Shown: positions 47,379 through 60,490 of the stretch, piece by piece
Position numbering within the stretch: position 1 is the stretch's first letter
How the letters are laid out: each line of letters opens with the position of its first letter
From: Neospora caninum Liverpool
Lineage: Eukaryota; Apicomplexa; Conoidasida; Eucoccidiorida; Sarcocystidae
Reading direction: 5' to 3'
DNA: 64,000 bases
Assembly (NCBI RefSeq): GCF_000208865.1
Contig: NC_018385.1
Span: 1,160,724 to 1,224,723 of the forward strand
The notes under the pieces: model-generated
Told to the model about the DNA's origin: nothing
The model's database searches: none
What the model saw: only the letters and a program-made list of their open reading frames with translations
Translations under genes and position numbers: made by a program

Positions 47379-50172
47379 CTCCCATCGTAGGACCACATGA
47401 CCACGCAGCGGAAGAAACAAAGTGCCATGTCTAAGTCCGTCATCGGTCTTCGTGTGTGAACGCCAGTGCACATGGTGGATATTCGGACGCAGGAGAGGAA
47501 CGTCCACGCGCATGCAGGTTCTGAACCTCTTTCGTGCAGGCCCAGTCTGAATGTTTCTCCTCGATTTCACAGCAGACGGAAAACTTTAGAGTTTCAGCTT
47601 CGAGTGGGCGGCCTACCACGCCTCTCTCTTTTGCTGCTGACCGCGTAGCAGACGAGTCATACAGAGCTTTTTCCTGTGCTGGTGGTCTGCTGTCTCAGAT
47701 GTGACCAGAGACCCAAGCATCATGCTCCATGGGGCGTCTCCGCGGTCGATAGCGCACATGGTAACGATTCCTGCCTTTGCTATTCTTTTTGTTCGGGAGT
47801 CAAAACAGCCGTAGCATTGGTTCGCCTCCCACAACGATTTTGCAGAGATTCCGTGTCCTAGCAGATACTCTGATAATTTAACCGGGCAGCGTGCACCTAT
47901 AAAGTTTATAAACCTAACGCCAAACAGGAAGAGCATCTACTGCAGCCACGATGGTGAAGAGGATTTCGGCTACGAAATGCGTAAAGATACACATCTTCTT
48001 CATCATTGCCGCAGTCGTTCGCATTGCTGAGCGCCCATCAGTCACGTTGTTGAAGACTTGCGTTTGCGCTGGAAGCTTGAAGAAAAATATCCAACAAGTG
48101 ACTTTATGAGAATACAGCAACACACAATATGACCCTCTACGTAGACGGAAATATCTGACGGGAACAGCATGTTGAAGTTGAGTGGTGCAAGAACCAGCAG
48201 GGACTGCCGCTTCTACAGCACCTATACCACTATGACTGCTTTACTCTTGTGCGAAATGGACCTCCACTCTAGTCGAGCGCTACCTCGGAGTGGGCGAGAA
48301 CCGGAAACGCTGCCCGTCTGTGGAACAGTACGAGACTTCTGCAATCAGCCCGAACGTGCCCCACGGACTCTAGGCCAGAAGACGCAGCTCAGACGACTGT
48401 GCACTCGGGAGAGAAACTAAAAGAGGACCCAGATGTATAGTGTTGAAAATTCCATTCTGTTGAAGACAAGTCATCACACTTTTTTTCTCTCAGCCCTGTC
48501 CACAAAGCTCCCCGGTCCAGCCATGACGTGACGCCCGGTAGTATATTCCACTCGGAGGAAACGAAGAAAAACGACCCCCGAGAAACAGCACAGGTACGCA
48601 GTTTTGCTAGTCAAACTAATGTGTGTGCCAACGTGGACACGCCGGTACGGACCTGTGGAGAGTTCTTTTTTTTTACCACGTGCTGCCGCGGTGGACAATG
48701 GCAAGACCGATAGTGGAATGCGGGAGAAGCTCAAAAGTGAACGAAGTCAAAAACACTTTAGATGCGTGGAAAAACATGAGACAGTGCTCACGTAATGATT
48801 TGACCCTTGTTTAGGCTTCAGGAATACTGCCTGATGATTCTTGGGCTCCAATGGGGTTGACCCTACCGTTACGGGTGCAGTCTTCCTCCCAGTTTGTTCT
48901 GTCCTTGCTCTGACTCATTGATCCATCATGTTGTTCACAGACGGTGAGGTTGCCCCATAGTATACCGACAGCCGCTATCGGCTGAGATTTGCTTTGGTTT
49001 TTGCTGCAATATTCCTGCCCGCGGCCTCCGCAAGTGTTCTATTGCCTTGATCTTGCCCGGGACAACTCGTGAATATAGCGGCCCTACAGATGTGTATATC
49101 AACGAGCCCGCGTTGGATTATCCGGGGACTTGACAGAGTTACCATGTTGATCATGCTTCACGTAGTTTCATCCGTACACAGCCGCCGGTTCGTTGGCAAT
49201 CAATGTGTCCATATTCTTGTGTCATCGAGTTCCCATGTCCTGCAACCGCCCACCCCCCCTTCCCCGCGTCACCGCGTATGCCTGATTGAAATAAAATAGC
49301 TCTTTCTAGTGACCCTCCCTCCCTCCTTATAAATAGCACGGTCTTCCGCATGGTGTCAAAAATCCAGACCCCCTACTACAAGGGATCTTATGGATCGAAG
49401 ATTGGCCGGGTTTCCTGCAACTTTTCATTGTGACAGCGTCTCTCGTGCAGCCCCATGCATGCGCACAGAAGCTACGCTACGTCTACAGAAAAAGGCGACG
49501 GAATACAACAGTATGCACGAACACCATCCCGGTTGTGTGAAGGTGGTCTTACTTGCTTGCAGTAGATTGTCGCGTTCGGAAGTTGCCGGTATGTGCATAT
49601 GCGGGGCAACGCGTGTCTGCGACAAAACACCTGTTGGCGATTATGCTTGGAGCGGGCCTCAAAAACGCTATTTTCCGTTCAACCGCCTTCGGCAGATTGC
49701 CCGTTCCAAGCATTCTTTTGCAGGCGTCTTGTGGATACGCCGACCTCAGAGTCCGGTAGTGTTCGGTGCCCAACGCAGCCTGCTGGTATGTGAACCTTCG
49801 GCGACACACCAAATAAATCGCCCCTTGCGAGTGCGGCGCTTTGCCTGTTCGGCAGTAAGGCCGTGAATCCATCGAACTTCTGCAATCCAGATCGAGAAGC
49901 AGATTGTCTCGGATATCGTCTGGAAAAAAGGTGTGAGGTTCCGAGCTGACTCAGCCGCGCACGCCACCTCTGTGGCAAAATGCAGAATGGACGAGCGCGA
50001 GAGGACAGTGGCGAATGCGTACGCATTGTTGTAGATCTTTAACAACACACGTGAATTAAATACAAGAGTCCAGGTGCCGCAGGCGAGCTCCCAAGTTCTG
50101 TATACACTGTTGTAAGCCAAGAGCAATTCGAAACGGTGATCCCACTGCGTTCTGTTCGGCCACTGTCTGAAA
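47379..50172. other. Long intergenic region, no gene supported
   Basis: Open frames at 49390-49866 (+) and 49746-50240 (-) have ATGs but overlap each other and lack recognisable features. No repeats or motifs of note were found. Confidence 0.4.
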
Positions 50173-53021
50173 ATGGTGGTTCGCCACATCGCCAGGGCGT
50201 CTTTGCCGTCCCCTACGCGAATCCTATCAGTGAGGTACATTCATTCCACGACAGAGTGCATCAGAGCGCCCATTCCCTCGTCTATTCTTCTACCAATTCT
50301 TTCGGAAGAACGAAGGACCTCGCGGGACCGGTGGGAAAAGCATGATACCGTCCCTTGTTTCCCCGGGAGTGCCGCGCAATGGAGGATCAGGTTCCAGTCT
50401 TCTGGAACTCCTCACAGTGAATCCGCGGGGATAGGGCAGGGAACCGATTGTGGAGGTGAAAGCTCAGAGTCTATGGGTTGGGATAAATGTGCGAGTCTGT
50501 GGGGGGGTGGCGCCGGTGAGCGGCGGAGTGTGTCGTACAATTCACCAGCCGGCCACCCGTGGAGTCCTAGTTTTCCATTTCGAGATTTCTGGACCTCGAC
50601 CTCACACCGGGACTGGCGCAGTCAGCACGGCGAGGAAGAGGGACCAGGGTTGCAAGTGCAAGCACTCCCTAATCTAAATGAAGAGAGCTGTGTTGAACCG
50701 CGTGACGCCACTCAGAAGCTCCGTGGTTGGGCCAGGTGGAATCCCTCAGTGAAGCAGGATTCTCACAAGAAGGATACAGGCACGTGCCACAGTTCCCGGG
50801 CATCAGAAGGGACTGGTCAAGCAATGAGGTGCACATGGAAGGGAGGTCTATTCAACATCTCTTCACCCGTCGAGCCGGAGGTTTTCTCCATGAGCCTCCC
50901 GCTACCTAGCAAAAAGCCTGAATCACTGGACGATCAAAGGATTAGTCTGATGCCGACATCTCTGCCTCAGCGGTCAGGCAGTGCTGCAGCTGCATCAGAG
51001 TCGTGGGATTTGTTGAGGCCAGCAATAAAACCTTACGGGATCTTGTGGCAGAATCCCTGTGCTCGGGACGAGACGGTATTATTGCCCGTGGTAAACATCG
51101 AACACCCCGGGCAGCATGCAGGCGCTCTACAACACCCAGATGAAACCGAGCCCGCTGCAGATATTCCAGGAGCACTTGACGAGGTCCGTCGTCGTGAGTA
51201 CCGTTGCAATAAAGTCCGAACCGATAAGAAAGAAAGGAAGCGTGCATTTCCCCAGAGAGGCTTCTGGAAAAAGCAGAATTTCCTTCAGGTCAAAAACAAC
51301 ACCGTGCGCCTTGCATTCGCCGTCCAGGGCGTTGACTTGCTAAAATTGAAACGCCTTCGGTGGGGGGAGGTGCGGAAAGGGAATACGGGCTGGTGGACGG
51401 ACGACTACCAGAATCCAAAGGTATCGGGGCCATCGAAATGAGCTTCCAAGGAGGCTAGCGGAAACCTCGAAAAGTGTGTTTTCTGTGGACTTGAGGGGCA
51501 AATACAGTGCATGCAATGCTTTGAACTGGAGTGCGGCATCATCAGAGACAGGTGGTTTAACTTTCGTTAAAAGGTTTCTGTGGAAAGGGATGGGGACACG
51601 CGAGAGAGTCCCCTCACCTTCTGAGAGACGCGCGCCAACACGTGGGTGCCTCACCGTCTCTGGGACCTGTGGATCTCTAGAAAGATTTTAGTCATTCTCT
51701 TCTGATGGGCCGCTGAGCCCCTCGCTCGGCAGCTCCTCGTTTAGTAGTTAGCGTACGCAGCCAGTACGAAAACCATCGTTTTTGCATTGTATGCTAGGTT
51801 TTTTAGTAAACTAGAAGAGAAACTGGGGCAAATGTAAATGTGTAGGTCTTCTTTGCTTGACATAGAAGAAAGTTAAGGAATTACATCTTCTGCAAATCTG
51901 GAATTCCTTTCTAGTCGGTCGTTTTACAGATTTAGCCTTCCCCCTCAACAGATTAGAGGAACATCACGTCTTCAGCATATGGCGCGTCTACTACTTCTTC
52001 CTCTCCTGCGTCGCATGCATTCGTTTCAATAGGGGACAGGATCTCTAAATTCGTAGAATCTTGATGATTTCCAGGTATGCCGCTTCCGCACCATTTTCCG
52101 CCTCCCAATTAGGGTGCAGACAGACCCACATAGGTTGTGAAAGACCTGCAAATCAGCGCATCTTGGCCACATGCCACTCTGTTGTACGAGAGTAGATACT
52201 CTACCAACCGAAAGTCTAGAGGTTGCTGTCTAGCAATTTTTCATTTCTCACCTGCCTCTTCTCGGTATATCCAGGCACATAAGAGTCGTCGTGGTTTGTC
52301 AGAGCACAACGGCATACGTCTTCCTGTTGCGAGCAGGCTACGATTTGAAGAACAACCGACGACGGTTCCGCCAGATGTGCTCCAGCGCATGTTGTGGCAG
52401 GGATCCACGTCGGAATGCCTTGTTCCCCGTCTCGCCGCACATAGCAACTTTTTCGACAAGACATACGGAATGTGCTTTGGTATGGCGCGCGTCGTCAGAA
52501 AGTGTGGGTCGGATGATGCCCTCAGGTCTATGCTTCTACTTTTCACACGTGTAACTACCGGCCCTGATGAAACCCATAGATGAAAAACATCCATCGGCGC
52601 GGCCTGGGTTGTAACCACCCAGCGTCAAAACGTCCTCTTGGTGATGATGCCCTCTCACGGCCTTGCACAGATGGTTTGGTGCCTGCTGCAAAGACTCCAA
52701 AGCACCATGGTTTTCGAACACGCAGCTTTTGCTTCACTACACGAATCACTAGCAATGCCTTGGGCTAAAGGCTTTCTTATGTTTTCGACACGTCTGATGC
52801 TTGCGTTGCACCACCGGAACGCCGGTTTCCCGCCCCCGTGGGTGTGGCTCCCTGAAACCGCATGCTCACAAAGCAAGTTTACTAGCACAATTCCGGGGAT
52901 AAGTGAACGGAGGGCAGATTTCAATATTGCCTTTAAGAACTGGGTGGGACCTGTCAATTATTTATTGCAGACGATGGGATTCCCTTCCTGGCTCTTGGCG
53001 AGGCTCCCTTGCACTTTCTGA
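50173..53021 (+). CDS. Unknown protein with Arg-rich N-terminus, possibly mitochondrial
   Basis: Not recognised. The ATG at 50173 lies in an excellent context (GAAAATGGT). Exon 1 (50173-51420) ends at AAAG|GTATCG. Exon 2 (52275-52550) begins after a strong pyrimidine tract and TATCCAG. Exon 3 (52623-53021) ends with TGA. All joins are phase 0 and the product is 640 residues. The first 48 residues (MVVRHIARASLPSPTRILSV...) carry several Arg and Ser but only one acidic residue, like a mitochondrial presequence. Residues 90-330 are disordered and polar. The C-terminal third is globular in composition (FFDKTYGMCFGMARVVRKCG; WAKGFLMFSTRLMLALHHRN). The last intron, 72 nt, is short for this lineage. 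If it is not spliced, an in-frame TGA at 52581 would break the frame, so a decaying gene is the alternative. Confidence 0.5.
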
Positions 53022-55031
53022 ATTGCAGCATTGAGCTGATGCCATGTCGGATGCTCAGTGTCGATCTGATCACTGTGTCTTTGATTTTGCGTACTTTCCA
53101 AATCTCCGTTAACCTGCTGCAGTAACGTCCATGGCAACAACTACTTGTTACCACACTCATATGTGATCACTAGAGGGTGTATTGCTGTTCATATGCTACG
53201 CTCGGGTGTCCGTCGGCAACAGACTTCCTGCTGCTAGGGGTGAAAGACCACGCGTTCTACCCATTAGGAGAGACACAAGTCAGCTCGTGCTTTTGTCCAC
53301 CCCACTTGCTTATCTGTTTAACTGTAACTGTCATTGAATAAGCTGTAGCCCAACACTGAATAGTGCCGCACGGCTACCGAATATGACGACACCTGTACCT
53401 CTAAAAAGATTCAGTTTACGGAAAAGTCCCTCAGATTGCGTGATCCTAATATTATGCACGCTATCCTTACACCAGCGAAAGCTTCTACAACGATAGCGGT
53501 GGTCTGAAGAGCTACCAGGTCTAAAGACCACAGAATCGAGCTGTGGAAGAGAATTGACACCCAGATTAGGCTACACTCATGGGATGTGTGCAGTACGCCT
53601 ACTCTCAAACTTAAAAAAAAACGACATGGCAGCACACACACGAGGTGACTAACTGTCGGAGGTGATATTAATACATAGTACTTTTTTTTCTGTGTGGGAA
53701 AGCGTGCCGCTCCGCATGCAGCCACTTCCATCGAAAGCACTTTGACACGCGAACGGGAGCCTTCTGGCAACAGCGGAAGACGAAGTTGTTCCCACTAAGC
53801 AGAGAAGAACAAATAAAACGTGAGGATGGCCACGATGTTGGTCGGCTGCTGATTTGTGTCCTTTGCACGAGACTCCACAACCTTCCCCGCCAGGGATATG
53901 AGGTGTTCACAGAAGACCAAACGTAGCCCGCTGACTGTACTGGACTTTTGAGTTGGTGAGACATTCCCGCAGAAGGGGCTTGTACTGTGGGACTTTCATA
54001 CTTCTGCGATAGCTCCAACACCATTCTCGAAAAAAGCAAGCGCTTAATTGTGGTTGCATGGCAGGGCCTCCCAGGAGAGTTTGTCTCCGGAGCATGGGGT
54101 GCAACGGCTGCGCTTTCCGGCAGGACAAACCCAGACAGATATGGCACTTGCAGCTTCCAGTTTTGAAGAATGAAGGTGAATCCATTATCCGAGTGCTTTC
54201 CGTATCTACAATCGCTGCTGAATAGGCACGCGTCTCACTCATCGGCATCCAAATAGAAAGGACATCAGTTCATCAGTATGCTGATCACCATACAGGAAAA
54301 GGTTTTTTGCGGACTTGTAATTTCCCGCGCTTCTACGCCTTGAACGACTACCCATCACGACTTCCGTTCGACAGAACAGAGCGAACAGCAACCAGAGCGT
54401 GTTGACAGTCTGGATATACGTTATAGCGGAAAGCTTCGACAGATACGGGTCCGACTGTCTAGTGGATTCGTCGTCTAAGCTTCGCATACGGACTTACCAG
54501 CATGTGTGTTCCGTAAACGGCAGCCAGCCATGTATGTCCACCTCAATGCATTAACTGTGCCTCCTCAATATGGCACATCTTTGCATTTGTCAAGGGTTCG
54601 TAAACGCAGCAGGTTCCCAGCCAACTGGCACAAAAGCCGATACGGAATCAAGTAATGCAGCGAGCTGCTGTGGAGTCCTCCTCTATGCTTTCTTTTCGTG
54701 TGCTGTACAGCTGGAGTTTCTTAGAGACCACGTCTTGAATGGCAAATTCCAGTGAAGCTCCTGCCTACACTTCCATGTTCAACAGAGCTGACGACAAGGT
54801 TGATCGACCACTGCAAAACCGACGAGGGTACAGGGCATACCACCAGGCGCAAGCTCAGCGAACGGTTGGCGAGCGGAACTGGTACTACTGTCGTCCGGAA
54901 TGAGTCGCCGAGCATGGAGGCCAGAATTCCTGAAGACAAAGTGAGTTTCCTTTGGCAGGTGTAGCGTAGTTTGAGTCCCTTTACACAACTGCATTCGGTC
55001 GACCCTGCGGGGCGTTAAGTTAGTTCTAGTG
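53022..55031. other. Region upstream of the OSBP main exon
   Basis: The OSBP promoter and unresolved first exon(s) should lie here. A good donor, GAAGACAAA|GTGAGT, at about 54941 ends a possible exon with RRKLSERLASGTGTTVVRNE. It would join in phase to the large exon at the TTTCAAG|ACT acceptor near 55053. An alternative start is the ATG at 54739 in another frame. Nothing else was identified. Confidence 0.4.
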
Positions 55032-58000
55032 AATGGGTTCTCTTTCAAGACTTCTTTTGGGCATAGGCATCACAGGCCGCAGTACTGCTCTACGAAACAG
55101 AAACAGAAAGTGAAAAGCAGCTGCACAGATTGTCACAGCAAAACGGCATGCCAGCAGAACGGTCAATACTTCTCGAACTGGAGAGTACCTGGAACGGAGA
55201 TTCTACCAACGAGAGAGATTTTGCTAGTGCTCAGAGACGAACAGGGGTGCGACCTTTTCGTTGCACAGCGCCCTGCGCATTTTGGAGATGTACTGCAGCC
55301 CTCTACAGGGGTAAATGTAAAAGAAGCTGGACAGACGACGACAGCGAACCAAAACGAAGAACTAACCACCGGACAACAACGTCTACACAAGGTGATAGCA
55401 TGGAAATCATGCGGGAGAAAGTCACATATGGAGAGGAGTGAGCAGCCGAAGGCGTCGCACTTGGGTTGTCACACGCCTCCCACTGACAGCTACAGGCCTG
55501 ACGGCTCTAGAGGGCATCGAGGGAGGAAATGGAAGCGCAGGGAAGACGACATCCGCGACGTGAAGCTGGAACAGAGTGAGCTGCTCAGGGAGGCGCAAAA
55601 TGTGACACGCAGTTGCCGAAAGAAACATAACAGGGCCTTGTGGCATTCAATAGTGGCCACGGTTGGACGGACTAGACAGTCGTCCGGCTGTGAGGACGAC
55701 GCTTCTTTGATCCCTTGCAAGAATGCAGATCCGGCTACCGCAGATGGTGAAGAGAAGCAGGACCGGGGTGCTCTGGGAGGAAAACGTATAATCGAGCAAG
55801 CTTCTTCATCACGACACAGCGACAAGAAGGGCGAAAATCAATATACCTGGTATTCTGTGCCCGGCAGCAGCGGAGCCAACTGCCGAATCGATTCTGGAGC
55901 ACGCCAAATGACCTACAAACCGCGTTCCCCGGATGGTCTGCCTGTCCATGACACAGCTGCGCTGCAGCCAGGCACGGACAGTATTGCCAGTGGGTGGAAA
56001 GAAGACGGGCAGGCTGAATCGGAGCGGAACCCTGACAAAGCGTGCATCTCGCAGCTTCAGTCTTTCGAATCATGTCATTTGGTGGGAACGGACGATGAGC
56101 ACACTCCGAAGGTAGTGCCTCGCCTCGAGGACTCTGTTCGACAAGTGCTTCCTGGAAGAGGGAACCATCTGCCTAAAGTCGGAAACCCGCAACCGCGTGT
56201 GTTTCTGCCATGGAATGCTCCAGATCCCGCGCTGCCTGTGCGGCGGTCAGTGCAACAGAGAGGATCTTCTGAAGAGCTGTTAATGCATCCTCGTCACATT
56301 TTGGAGGAGGTACGACGACCAGGAGAAGAGGGGCGTAGTGACGATAACACTGGAAACGTGTGGGATACACGTGAGGAGTCCACGGAGCGAGCGGATCATC
56401 AGAGTGACACCACCGAGAAGTCGTTTGCAACGGCGTGCTCCAATATTGCCGAAGACCGAGCCTCAAGCGGAGAACCATGTTGTCATGGGCAACGGTATGG
56501 GGTCACGATGCCAATCGCGGCTCAAATCACGGGAGAGTTGGAGAGGATTTCCGACTCGGGCATCCCCGCCAGCAGTAACGAAGTCAATGGAAACCGACAC
56601 CAGGCCGCCGCAGGGACTAGCGAAACCGCGGCGCCAGAACATGCCAGGACGAATTCGAAAGAAGCCACTGAAAATGTCAAGGACGCGTTCTGCAGTCCGC
56701 TCGAAAATGCTGCGTCAGCGGAGCACTACCTTCGCCCCTGTACTTCAAGAGACGTGCCCCAAGGGACGGCGACGTCGACTGAACGGCGGACCAAACTGCC
56801 CTGTGCAAAACCAAGCAGCTGTAACTTGAGCATCCTTAAGGTTTTGAAGCAAGTAAATAGCTCTGACATGCGCAATTTCTCTCTCCCGATCAACGTCAAT
56901 GAGCCCCTTTCAATGCTACAGGTAAAAATTATGCCAAATCTGGCCTAGTGGCCCCTGCACGAAAACAGGAACGCCGGAGACGTTTTGTTGTGGTTGCAAC
57001 AGGCTTTTACATTGATTGCTGCCCGTCCGGTTTTCTCTTTAACGGCGAGCGCAACATGCACGATCCAAGAACGCTCTATAGCACGTGGGGTCCCTTGCAA
57101 TTCCTCGTGGCGGCTATTGTCTCCGGTGTGCCGAGGCAGCTGGTCTGTTCGTGCTGGGCATCAATGGGGTTCACGTTTTCCCTCTAGACTGAAGTCGCCG
57201 ACCCTGCGTGGATCCTTTCTCTACCCCAGGAGTATCATGGTCTCTCTTTGTGTATCGTTGCAGAGAATTTGCGAGGATTTCGAGTACACCAATCTTCTTT
57301 CGATCGCTCGCACGAAGACGACGTCGACGGAAAGGCTGGCGTATGTCACCATCTTCGCCCTCTCAGCATATGCAGGCAGTATGGACCGCTGTTACAAACC
57401 GTTCAACCCCATGCTGGGTGCGTAGGGAGTCAGCGAAAGGAAGACCCGCCGAACAATCTGACCGAAACAGCACTCACCCGTGGCGTGTCAACTCCATTTC
57501 TGTTGCTGCAAACTACTACACAGTTCCATTGTGCGGCATTCCCAGATCTGGCACCACAGGGTAACGGTTTTTTAAAGATAAGATCGAATACCGCCAACGT
57601 GGACCTCTGACACCCGGCACAGGGCGTGCAAAGCAGGAAAGACCACTGCCAGCCGCTTTTGTGGCACGCATTCACATCTGCTCTAGTTTGAGTTCCCTGT
57701 GTTTCGACACTGGCCTCCTTGCACCGAACTTACCATCTACAGACTACTAAGGATTCTGTTCGTCTATAGAAGACGACAAAAGGTTTGATACAAAACAGTA
57801 GGTTTCGGCCCATGTTTTCATTTCTTTGCAACAGCAGCTGTGCTACTATTGTTGCGACTTCAAACTTGGATGCATGGAGCCGACCGAGACAGAGACGTGG
57901 CTGCTGTCTTGTGAACTCGAAGCAACTTTCCACGTTCCACACCAGCTGAATACAAGACGCCGCCGCGCCCAATTCACCACCCTCAGTTTCGCCAGGGACC

Positions 58001-60490
58001 CGTGAATTGTTTCTGCCTCCGTCAGGAGAAACGTTCGAATGCTCCCACCGAGGATTCAACTACATTGCGGAGCAAGTGTCGCACCACCCGCCCGTCTCTG
58101 CGTACCATGGGGCAGCTCACAATGGGGACTTTGTGTGCTTCGGAACCGTCTCTCCTGTTTTGAGCATTCAGGTGAGATTTCGGGAACTGCTTGTGCGGAT
58201 GCAAGCATGGGGATGGGTGCGATTCGGTCACTACCTCTGCTACGTCTAAAGTATTTCGCTGTGATTTGAAAAAGTGTTCTGCCTGTATTAAAACTCGCTC
58301 TTCGATCATCCTGGAGGGAGCGGCGTTCTCCAATCCACTGAAAACTGCCCCGCTTCGTCCAGGTTGATTGCTCGCAGTTGCCAAATGTGTGGGTGCGTCG
58401 GCGACTTGCTTTTCTCAGGGGACTCATGTCGACAGTTGCAATACGGGCACGGTAACACTAAGGCTGTTTTTACCTGGAGGCGGAGTCGAAGATTATACGT
58501 GGCACCGGCCCAACACGCGAGTTCATAATATTGTATTCGGTAAGCTTACCTTACACGGATTGCGGCCCCGAGTCCAACGCTCGAGCGACGACATTTGTGA
58601 AAGCGCGAAAGTGCGATGCATGGAGCTCACCTTGTTTCTTCCAAATGACGCAGGAACCATGTGGATGGAATGGGTCGGAAACATGACCGTCACCAATCAC
58701 ATGACAGGTGAGGTGGCCCACGTGACGTTCCTCCCTGCCGCGTCCTCTCCCTCCTCGAAAGCTGCCGGCGGTTCGTGGCTACCCTCGTTCCGCTGGAATA
58801 CCTCGTCGGCCAACCAGGATTTGACGGAACCTGCCTCCTCCCCAATTTCCCAGTCCAGGCGCAGGCGGAGCAACAGCGTAGCGAGCGGCGAGGCCGCCAG
58901 CGCACCACCGACTGGGGGAGCACGGGGCGGAGGGGAGGATGGACAGGAGAAAGTCGTTCTCGGTAGTGGTCGGAAAAACAGTGCTAGTTCTCGGTCGGCT
59001 TCTGCTGCCCCGCCGACGCAAGCAAAGAGAGGCCGGATGTATCGGCGGAGCGATAGTTGGTTGTCAAAAGAGTGTGCAGGGAGCAACGGACTGAGGGGGG
59101 AAGTGCTGGACAGGTCCGGCTGTCCTCGCTTTTTTATTGATGGATGCTGGAGCAAACGCTTGTGGATGACTCGAGTTGGAAACGGAAGCTACCAAGAGTT
59201 TAAGCAGCACAGTGAGCAAATCAAATCTAGCAGCAGAATGAATCGAGACCAGACCTCTGGAGCAAGTCCGAGCTTCAGCCGGGGTGGACGGCACACTTCA
59301 CCGTCGAAACAGACTAGACCTACCAGCAGGAGATCGAGCCGCCATGGAATGAGTCTCCTTCCGCTGCCGAATCCTGGACTCGAGATCGACAGTCCAGGGG
59401 AAAGCCTCGACATACCTGCAGCCGAAGCCAGCAGCTTTGTGCCCGCTGACAATGGCCTGCCGGAGGTCTGTTCGGAGCAGTCTGGGAGACTGGACCAAGC
59501 ATCAGGGAGACTGTTAGCAAGAGGCGATGAGCTTGAATCCATGTGGAACGACGACGACACATTTTTCGTTGCCTGGGAGGCCACACCAAAGCCGCAAAGT
59601 GCGAAAGTTTTCTATAATATGCCGGCGTTTGCAATAGAACTGAACGAACTCACTGCAGGCTACCGATTTAACCCCCCAGTAATGAAGCGAGCAGGTTGGG
59701 CTGGGACAGCACCAACTGACTCTCGCTTCAGACCTGACTTGGTACGCCTTCTTTAGCTCCAGCATCCGATTCTCTAAATCCGCGTTGGGATCAAAAGCTG
59801 AGATGGATGAAAAGACCACTCGCTGCCAGGGAAAATGAGACACGACATCTTCACAAACTGATAAAGAGGGCGTTGCCCAGCCACAAGATAGTAGGTCGTG
59901 GCAGTTGCCAGGAACGACTTTTCTTTTCACCATTGCCTGTCGCGTACGGTGACGCGGATGGACGAAGACGCACGACGCACCCCAGCCACTGCGTCACTGT
60001 GAACTGGTAGCATAGGAAGGGCAGAGAGTATCCAAACCGCCAACACTTCTGTTCAGTGCACGACAATTGTCCCCATTGTTTTAACACTTGGATCTGAAAC
60101 GGTAGGACGACTTCTCTCTTGTTGAACGTGCGTTCTGAGGATCTTTTGACAGTGCGCTGTTCACCGTTTTGCTTCGGCTGTTACCTTCAGCGGAAGTACG
60201 AAGAAGGAGACTCTGCGGGGGCTCAAGAGGAGAAACTTCGTCTAGAGGAAAAGCAACGCGCTACTGCACGCTCAATGAAAGGGGGCGAATCAGCTTGGCG
60301 GCCGCTGTGGTTTGACAAGGGCATCAATGCCGTCACCGGCCACGTGGATTGGTTGTACAATGGGCGTTACTGGCCCGAGCGCACTCGGCCACTTCTGACA
60401 GCTGGAAATGCGATAAAGCCAACCGGCGGAGACTGCTCGAACACGGATTTGGAGCAGAGTCGATTTGCCATGTGTCCGGACATCTATTGA
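55032..60490 (+). CDS. OSBP: Oxysterol-binding protein-related lipid transfer protein (ORD domain)
   Basis: ORD proteins move sterol or phosphatidylserine between membranes in exchange for PI4P. Exons: 55032-56921 (its 5' limit is open), 57264-57417, 58026-58171, 58419-59741 and 60191-60490, all in phase, about 1270 codons. The first exon is a long disordered Ser/Arg/Glu-rich N-terminus; no PH domain or FFAT motif is obvious. The ORD starts at its end (SLPINVNEPLSMLQ) and runs on with RICEDFEYTNLL, YKPFNPMLGETFECSHRG and the family signature EQVSHHPPVSAYHG, whose two His contact PI4P phosphate. FYNMPAFAIELNEL and APTDSRFRPDLRKYEEGD complete it, then EEKLRLEEKQR and the terminal LWFDKGINAVTGHVDWLYNG. 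Two low-complexity inserts (about nt 58735-59100 and 59195-59545) split the beta-barrel half. The upstream start is unresolved. Confidence 0.88.

Noticed and set aside
47865..47936. AT-rich hydrophobic frame on the minus strand considered as another mitochondrial fragment
   Set aside because: No conserved cytochrome b or cytochrome oxidase motif could be read in it.
49390..50240. Open frames of 158 (+) and 164 (-) codons
   Set aside because: Overlapping antisense frames with no recognisable features; the minus frame also runs into the well-placed ATG of the 50173 gene. A small gene cannot be excluded but is not supported.
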